14,931 nucleotides of DNA from positions 1-14,931 of the forward strand of contig JAGQUL010000112.1 in the NCBI GenBank assembly GCA_020438525.1. The letters are read 5' to 3'. Below are positions 5,958 to 13,400 of this stretch, in pieces. A program made the translations under genes and the position numbers. Below the pieces are notes generated by a model. It made no database searches. It had not been told where the DNA came from and was given only the letters and a program-made list of their open reading frames with translations. The number at the start of each line of letters is the position of its first letter. Within the stretch, counting starts at the first letter, position 1. Source of the stretch: Thermoleophilia bacterium. Its GTDB lineage: Bacteria > Actinomycetota > Thermoleophilia > Gaiellales > SKUG01.

Positions 5958-5979
5958 GGCACCCGCGCATGGCTATGAT
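5951..5979 (+). promoter_or_regulatory. mihF promoter, near-consensus
   Basis: TTGCCG (5951-5956), a 17-bp spacer and TATGAT (5974-5979) make the best vegetative sigma-factor promoter in the window. The predicted transcription start is about 5986-5988 and the mihF ATG is at 5988, so the message would be leaderless or nearly so. There is no Shine-Dalgarno sequence before 5988. It should drive mihF-gmk and possibly rpoZ. Confidence 0.7.
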
Positions 5980-5987
5980 CCCCCGCC

Positions 5988-6329
5988 ATGCCCCCGAAGA
6001 CCTCCAGCCAGACTCCGGTTCGCTCTCCCTCCCAGCGCATGGACGCGCTCAAGAAGGCGAATGCGATCCGTTCGCAGCGGGCGCAGCTCAAGAAGGAGCT
6101 GAAGAGCGGGGAGCTGGACATCGTCGAGGTCCTCAAGGCGCCGCCGGAATTCCTCAAGACCGCCAAGGTCATCGACCTGCTGCTCGTCGTGCCGAAGTTC
6201 GGCCGCGTCAAGGCAACCCGCGTGCTCACGCGCTGCCGGATCAGCCAGGCCAAGACCGTCGGCGGCCTGTCGGAGCGTCAGCGCGCGGAGCTGTGCGACA
6301 CGCTCGAGAAGCGCATCAACGGCAGCTGA
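5988..6329 (+). CDS. mihF: Integration host factor, actinobacterial type (mIHF)
   Basis: The 113-residue nucleoid-associated protein bends DNA and is specific to Actinomycetota; it is unrelated to enterobacterial IHF. An N-terminal basic helix (about 18-40, MDALKKANAIRSQRAQLKKEL) is followed by a helix with LDIVEVLK and the helix-two-turn-helix region VPKFGRVKATRVL...RISQAKTVGGL (68-94). That region matches the family's VGKVRA...GISE..RVRGL pattern. The ATG at 5988 is supported by the promoter directly upstream; an internal ATG (residue 18) is possible but has no signal. The position immediately before gmk is the classic actinobacterial order, and gmk begins 7 bp after this stop. Confidence 0.93.
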   Translation: MPPKTSSQTPVRSPSQRMDALKKANAIRSQRAQLKKELKSGELDIVEVLKAPPEFLKTAKVIDLLLVVPKFGRVKATRVLTRCRISQAKTVGGLSERQRAELCDTLEKRINGS

Positions 6330-6336
6330 GGGTTCG

Positions 6337-6939
6337 ATGAGCGCGGCCACTTCCGAACAAGGTTCGCGCACCCGCCGCGTGTTCGTGGTCTCGGGTCCGT
6401 CGGGTGCCGGCAAGGGCACGCTGATCCGGGGCGTGATGAAGTACTTCCCGTCGCTCGACGTGGCGATCTCCGCCACGACGCGGGCACCGCGTCCCGGCGA
6501 GGTCAACGGCCGCGAGTACTGGTTCCTGTCGGGCGAGGAGTTCGACCGTCACCTGCAGCAGGACGACTTCCTCGAGCACGTCGACTTCGCCGGCAACCGA
6601 TACGGCACGCTGCTCTCGGAGATCGACCGCCTGCACGAGACCGGCAAGCACGTGATCCTCGAGCTCGAGCTCAACGGCGCGCTGGCCGTGGAGGCCGGAC
6701 CGATGGCGTCGACCCTGATCTGGATCGAGTCGCCGGACTTCGAGGAGCTCGAGCGGCGGCTGCGCTCGAGGGCCAGCGACACGTCCGAGGAGATCGAGCG
6801 TCGGATGGCCGTGGCGCGCGATCAGGTGGATGCCAAGCAGCATTTCCAGTATGTTGTCGTGAACGACGACCAGACGAGGGCGATCGCCGAGCTTCAGGCG
6901 ATCATCGAGCGCGAGCTCGCCTCCCCGCTGGTTGGGTGA
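6337..6939 (+). CDS. gmk: Guanylate kinase
   Basis: The 200-residue enzyme converts GMP and ATP to GDP and ADP. The P-loop GPSGAGKG is at residues 20-27, followed by the GMP-binding signature SATTRAPRPGEVNGREYWF (45-63). FLEHVDFAGNRYGTL and a variant of the VLLEIDVQGA block, here VILELELNGA, come next, then IESPDFEELERRLRSR and a C-terminal HFQYVVVNDD. The length is normal. The ATG at 6337 has GAGG (6328-6331) 5 nt upstream, overlapping the mihF stop codon, so it is translationally linked to mihF in one operon. The D-to-E and Q-to-N changes in the ELELNGA block are conservative. Confidence 0.96.
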   Translation: MSAATSEQGSRTRRVFVVSGPSGAGKGTLIRGVMKYFPSLDVAISATTRAPRPGEVNGREYWFLSGEEFDRHLQQDDFLEHVDFAGNRYGTLLSEIDRLHETGKHVILELELNGALAVEAGPMASTLIWIESPDFEELERRLRSRASDTSEEIERRMAVARDQVDAKQHFQYVVVNDDQTRAIAELQAIIERELASPLVG

Positions 6940-6965
6940 TTCCACAGGCAGGGTAGGTAGCGCGC

Positions 6966-7205
6966 ATGTCCATTCAGCTTCAGGTCGATTCGTACCTCGA
7001 GAAGGTCGACGGATCCAAGTACGCACTCGTGCAGGTCGCCGCCAAGCGCGCCCGCCAGATCAACGACTACTACCACCACCTCGGCGAGGGCATGAACTAC
7101 GAGGACTTCCCGCCGCCGCTCATCGAGTCGCACTCGAAGAACTACCTGACGCTCGCGCTCGAGGAGATCTACTCGAACAAGATCCGCCTCGAGTTCCCCA
7201 GCTGA
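6966..7205 (+). CDS. rpoZ: DNA-directed RNA polymerase omega subunit
   Basis: The 79-residue product is the small chaperone-like subunit that helps assemble beta-prime into RNA polymerase. Conserved parts are SKYALVQVAAKRARQIN (about 17-33) and SKNYLTLALEEIYSNKIRLE (57-76), joined by DYYHHLGEG and a PPPL segment typical of actinobacterial omega. The ATG at 6966 follows an AGGGTAGG stretch that may act as ribosome-binding site. It is 26 bp after gmk on the same strand, in the conserved mihF-gmk-rpoZ order. The coaBC and metK genes that usually follow are absent; the transcript appears to end at the hairpin at 7241-7285. Confidence 0.95.
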   Translation: MSIQLQVDSYLEKVDGSKYALVQVAAKRARQINDYYHHLGEGMNYEDFPPPLIESHSKNYLTLALEEIYSNKIRLEFPS

Positions 7206-7213
7206 GTATCGAA

Positions 7214-7285
7214 CCGGCGCACAGCCGGACTGCATTTCCCCGACGGGCCCGTCGACTTCGCGTCGAATCGGGCCCGTTGTCGTTT
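7214..7285 (+). terminator. Strong stem-loop terminator after rpoZ
   Basis: A small hairpin (CCGGC 7214-7218 / GCCGG 7224-7228) precedes a strong one. In the strong one ACGGGCCCG (7243-7251) pairs with CGGGCCCGT (7269-7277), and inside it TCGAC (7252-7256) pairs with GTCGA (7262-7266) around a TTCGC loop, leaving only a 2-nt AT bulge. A T-containing tail (TGTCGTTT) follows. The fold is convincing; the T-tract is short, so the efficiency as an intrinsic terminator is inferred. Confidence 0.75.
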
Positions 7286-7313
7286 CGGAATCGCGTCATC
7301 AGGAACGACGAAA

Positions 7314-7346
7314 CCTGCCGATATCTCGTCCGATCTGAACGGCAGG
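7314..7346. promoter_or_regulatory. Inverted repeat upstream of the giant surface-protein gene
   Basis: CCTGCCG (7314-7320) and CGGCAGG (7340-7346) are exact reverse complements 19 bp apart, 134-166 bp before the GTG at 7480. They could be a regulator site or a leader hairpin. The rest of 7286-7479 shows no clear -10 element, riboswitch or ORF; GGGGA at 7466-7470 is the likely ribosome-binding site. Confidence 0.25.
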
Positions 7347-7479
7347 ATGCTTGCGGCCAATTCGGCGCGTCCTAGGCGAAACTGCAATGTGCCCAGCGTG
7401 CACCGCCTTCGCGTAAAGGGACGCCCGACACCGGCCGATACGAGCCCTACGGGCGAGAGGGACACGGGGAATCCACCGA

Positions 7480-10400
7480 GTGACACGGTTTGCACAGCGA
7501 TCGGAGCCGCTGCCGCGAAATGCGGCCCCTTCGCGTGTGCGCGGATCCCGGCCCGAGCTTGAGCTCGTCCCCTCCCTCGACGACGCCGTTCCCTCCCGCT
7601 TCGCTGCGATCTTCCCCGTGGTCGCCGTGATCCTCGTCGCCGCTGCATCGCTGACCGTGTGGCACGCCCTGACCCGAGGCGACCGCGTCGGCCAGTGGAC
7701 GTCCGCCACGTCGCTCGCCGATCAGGCTCGCCCCCTTCCGACTTTCGTCGACGATGCGCTCGGCTCGCCAGTCGCCGGGTACGCATCGATGAAGACCACG
7801 TACTTCCCCGGCCGGCTCGGCGATCCGCTGACCAGCGGCTTCGGCGATCGGGATCAGCGACAGGTCGGATTCGCGCTGCAGGATCCGCCGGCCACCGTCG
7901 CCCGCAGTGACTACCAGTACGGCGTTCGGTTCACGACACGGGACGTCGACATCGTGCACGACAACCGAACGGCGCTGCTGCGTGAGCAGCTCGTCGTGCG
8001 TCGGCACCAGGGCACCAAGACGTGGCGATGGACCCTGACCGGCCCGGGTCGAGCGAGACTCGCCGCCGACGGCAGCATCCAGATGACGAACGGCGCCTCG
8101 ATCGAGGCGCCGAAGCTGTATGACGAGACCGGGAAGGTCCTCGACATCCCGGGGCTCGCGTGGAACCTGCGTGGTCGGGAGTTCAGCCTCACCATCGACG
8201 ACTCCAACATCGCCCTGCCGTACGTGATCGATCCCGACGGCACGAACCCCGAGATCTCGATCGACAACATCTCCACGTCCAGCCCGTGCGTGTACGTCAT
8301 CAGCAACTGGGAGGCCTGGGTCCGATCGCTCGACTGCGCCGGGTCGTTCGACGTCACGGTGCAGGCGTACGACGTCTGGCAGGACAACACCGAGTCGAAC
8401 ACCTCGGGTCTCGGCACCGGCACAACCGCCGGAACGTACGGCGTCAACTGGAACAACCCGAACAACACGCTCAACACGACAGGCTCGTCGAACTGGACGC
8501 GCACGAGTCCGCAGTACGAGGCAGGTGCCGAGAAGGGCCTGAACGTCACCTGCTGGGGCAACAACTCCTTCACCGGACCGGCGGACGGCAGCGGCGTCGA
8601 CAACAAGCTCGACTACTCGGCCGAGAACAACGTCTCCGGCTTCAACCACTCCTCCACCGACGACCCCGACATCAACACGGGCGATGCCGGCAACGCGAAC
8701 GTCGACGACCCGTTCGAACCCGCCAGCCTGCTCGCGGCGGTGCCGCCGAACCTGTATCCGTACTCGAACGCGATGTCCTGCCGCTGGACCGGCTACGTCA
8801 CCGGCCGCAACAACTCCGGCAACTACCAGTTCATGACCTACTCCGACGACGGCATCCGCCTCGACGTCGGCGCCAACACGAGCGACCCGTTCCCGATCTA
8901 CTCCAACTGCACCGGCGGCACGCCCGCGGTCTGCAACTGGACGCCGCATGGCCCGACGTGGAACGGGCCGTCCGGCAACGTCAACTTCGCCAGTCCGTAT
9001 GAAGCACACCCGATCACCGTGATCTGGAACGAGGGCGGTGGTCGTGCGGCGACGGGCGTGATCTGGAATCCACCGGGCGGACCGGCCCTTGCGAACAATC
9101 CGCAGGCCGGCTACGAGGTCATTCCCGAGAGCGCGCTCGTGACCGACGTGTACTACACGAACACGTACAACTTCGGCATCGACGCGTTCGACCCGCTCAA
9201 CGGCAACTTCGACACGCAGATCGTCGCGCGCGACCAGAACGGTCGCACGCGTCAGACCCCGTTCCGTGTGAAGATGGACAACCGCGCCCCCGACCCCGCG
9301 GTGACCTTTACGGCCGCGACCGCTCCTGACTGGACGAACGCGACCCAGTCGGGTTGGACGAACGACAACACCATCGTGCTCTCCAAGCGTGACGCGGGCG
9401 AGACCGGTTCGGGCATCGCGTCGATCCTCACCGAGGTTCGGTTCGCACCACTCAACCCCGCCACCAACGAGTGCGGTGCCCCGCAGCCGATCCAGACCGT
9501 GACCACCGGCTGGACCTACAGCACCGGCAGCACGCAGAACTACAACTTCGACGGCGACACCGGCACCGCCGGCACGCAGCCTGCTCCCGACGGCTGCTAC
9601 TACTTCCAGTACACGGTCAAGGACCGGGTGAACGGCACGACCGTCAACAAGATGACCGCGACCGCGGACATCAACGACCCCACGACCTGGATCAAGGTCG
9701 ACACGCAGCCGCCCGCGTACTCGGCCGGCACGCTCACCTTCACGCCCGAGCCCGGCTCGGCCGACTACCTCTACTCACCGGCCGCCGGCCAGCTGTTCTA
9801 CAACTCCACCACTGCCGGTGCGGTGCGCATCTCTGCGGGCGTCACCGACGACGGCCGTGGCGTCGACCGCGTCGTGTTCCCCGATCCCGACGGCGGCGCC
9901 GCCGGCTGGCCGCTCGGATCGATCACCGACGACGTCGACAAGAAGACGACGCCGTACCAGGCGGTGATGAGCTGGAGCTCCGGCGCGACGAGCCTCGGTG
10001 CGTTGAACGCGCTCGCCTACGACCTCGTGTGCCCCGGCCCTGCGCCCATTGCACCCTGTACCGCAGTCGGCAACGGGCCGACCAGCATCCCGTACACGAT
10101 CACGGCTGATTCCACTCCCCCGTCCGGCGGCACGCTCACCACCAACCGACAGCCTGGCTGCGCGCCGGCGATGGCCAATAACGACTACTTCAACACCGAT
10201 GTCTGTCTCTCGCGCACGGGCGTGTTCACCGACGGTGCCGGGTCCGGGATCGACACGAGCCGTGCGATCTACGAGCGCCGAGAATCCAACCTGGTCTCGG
10301 GCGTATGCGACCCGCTCGGCGCGTGGGGAATCGTGCCGGGATCGACCACCAATCCGGCGGCCAGCTTCGTCGACACCTCCACCGTCACCGGCAAGTGCTA

Positions 10401-13400
10401 CGAGTACCGCTACGCGCTCCCGGACCGCGTTACCAACTGGTACTACCTGTACAACAACGTCGTGGTGCGCAAGGACACGGTCGCGCCGACCGGCCTGATC
10501 AACCCGATCACACCGAACCCGACGAGCGGTCTCGTTACCGTGAGCGGCAACGCGGCAGACGCGGCGTCGGGCGTCGACTACGTGCGCGTGGAGTACGACG
10601 GCCCCGATCCCGGCACCGCGCCCGACGCCGACTGGTGCCCGGCCGCACCGCCCGGCCCGCCGCTCAGCGGCGGAAACTGGAGCTGCATCCGGGACACGAG
10701 CGCATTCCCGGACGGCACCTACACGCTTATCCTCACCGTGTACGACAAGGCGGGCAACAGCTACGTCGCCGGCACCGAGACCGTGGTGCTCGACAACCAG
10801 CCGCCGGTCGTGGACAACCTCACGTTCACCGACCCGTCGACCACCAACTACCACTACGCGGTCAACTGCTCGTCGCCGCCGATCAAGCCGGTGCCACCCG
10901 CACCCCAGTCGTGCACCCCGCGCGTGTATTTCAACCCCGACCAGTCCGGCTCGTTCGACATCGACGTGGACGCCACCGACGCCGGCACCGGCGTGGCGAC
11001 CGTGACATACCCCGACATCGACGGCGCGGCAACGGCCTGGACGCCGAGTGGCGGCGTGGTGGGCTCGCCGTACACGCTCAACTTCTCGTGGACGGGCCCC
11101 GGCGCCACCGCCAGCGCGTTCCTCACCGCGAACGTCACCGACAACGCAGGCGCAACCAACCCGGTCTCGTTCCAGGTGATCCCCGACAACACGCCGCCGG
11201 TCGGCCTGCTCCTCAACAATCCCGCAGGCGCGTACAACGCACTCAGCGTGCCGATCACCTACACGGTCGGCAACGACGGTGCCGGCGCAGGCATCGATCC
11301 CGGATCCGAGACCATCGAGCGCCACAGTGCCCCGTTCTCCTCGCCCGGCGTCTGCGGAGCGTACGGCGGCGCCTCCGCGGTGACGCTTACCGCCGGCAAC
11401 GACACCACGGTGCTCAACGGCAACTGCTACCAGTACCGGCTGGTCGTGAAGGACCGCGTCGGCAACGTCACCACGACCGGCTGGACGACCGACGTGATGG
11501 TCGACACGACCCCGCCGACCGGATCGCTCACCACCACGCCGGCCGCCACGTACGTGTCGGGCACGATCCAGGCCAAGGGCTCCGCGGCCGACACCTACTC
11601 CGGCCTGACCGGCGGCGCGGCCGACATCACCGTCGCGTTCACCGGTGGGTCCAGCGGCACGATCTGCACCGGCGTGAACGCGGCCACCTACTCGACCGGC
11701 TGCAACTGGGACACCACGCTCGTCGGCGACGGCTCGTACACGATCACCACCACGATCACCGATCGCGCAGGCAACACCTTCTCGCCGCCTGCCGTGGTGG
11801 TGACGGTCGACAACACGCCGCCGTCGGTCAGCTTCAACAGCTTCGTCGAGGGCACCGGTGCCCAGTACCAGGCGGTCGACCTGGGCAACCCGCAGCTGCA
11901 GTGGTACAACGACACCGCTCCGGCCGCCGGCTCCTTCGCAGTGCGCATCAACGCCAGCGACGGTGCGGGCAGCCAGGTCAACACCGTCGGCTTCCCGCTG
12001 TTCGGCGCGGGCTGGAGCGTGAGCCCCGGCAGCGGCATCGACAGCACTGCCCCGTCGCCCTACGAAGTCACGTACACGTGGACGGGCGCAGCCGCGGAGC
12101 CCGGCGCGGTGAACGCCACGGCGACCGACTTCGCCGGGCGCTCGGCAACGCAGGGCTTCACGGTGCAGGCCGACACCGCGCCGCCGCTCGGTGGCTCGAT
12201 CAACCCGCCGAACGGCTCGCAGTCGGCAACCTCGGTCGCGATCCCGTTCACGGTCGGCACCGATGCCCAGGCCGGCATCGACATGACGAACGGCTACCGC
12301 ATCGAGCGTGCAGAGGCCACGATGACCGGTGGCGTCTGCGGCGCATTCGGGCTGTTCGCGCAGGTCGGCCCGCTCGCGCCGGCGACCCCGTCGTACACCG
12401 ACACCGGCCTGGTCGACGGCAAGTGCTATCAGTACCAGCTGGTGGTGACCGATCGCGTCGGCCGCACCACGACCTACCCCGGCGCCGGCACGGTCAGCAT
12501 CGACCAGAGCACGCCAAGCGGCACGATCAACCCGCAGCCCACCTACGTGAGCGGCGTGATCAACTTCGACGGCACGGCCACCGACTCGGGCACCGGCCCG
12601 TCGTCGATCATCCTGACCTACGACGACGGCGGTGGCACGAGCGGCACGATCTGCTCCGGCCAGCCGCCGCTCACGACCGTCCCGTCTGCATCCACCCCGT
12701 GGTCCTGCCCCGGCTTCAACACCACGTCGATCCCCGACGGCACCTACACGATCGACCTGGTCGTGGCCGACGCGGCCGGTAACACGAGCCCCGCCGGCAG
12801 CATCCAGATTCCGCTGATCGTCGACAACACGAATCCGTCGATCGCGTTTGCGGGCTTCACCGAGGTGAGCGGCGTGAACTTCCAGCACATCGCCGGCTCG
12901 ACGCTGTGGTACAACCCCGCGCAGTCCGGATCGGTGACGGTCGACATCACCGCGAGCGACACCGGCTCGGGCGTGGCGAACGTCACCTTCCCCGACCACG
13001 ACGGCGTGGGCAACACGCTGTGGACGAACACCGGCCTGGTCGACACGGTCGCTCCGTACTCCAAGACGTTCACGTGGACCGCGGGCGTAGCGCCGTTCGC
13101 GCTCGGACCGCAGACGGTGACCGCGACCGACAATGCGGGTCGCTCGGCGACCGCCGGCTACACCGTGAGCGCCGACACCACGCCGCCTGCCGGCGGTGGC
13201 CTGAACGTCACCGACCAGACGATCAACACCACCACCAACTCGCTGCCGATCACGTTCACGAGCGGCACGGATGCGGAATCCGGGATCTGGAAGCGTGAGC
13301 TGTGGGCCGCCACCGCGACGCTCCAGAACGACGGTACCTGTGGCGCGTATGGTCCGTTCACCAACACCGGCATGGCGATCCCGAGCAGCCCGATCACCGT

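Noticed and set aside
4603..6253. Two long minus-strand frames (455 and 478 codons) across pyrD and mihF
   Set aside because: They are antisense to firmly identified genes and have Ser/Thr/Ala- or Arg/Ala-rich sequence with no motif.
7380..7479. A possible c-di-GMP or c-di-AMP riboswitch before the giant gene
   Set aside because: Only short words such as AAAGGGACGCC recall known riboswitches. The conserved cores and their order are not found.
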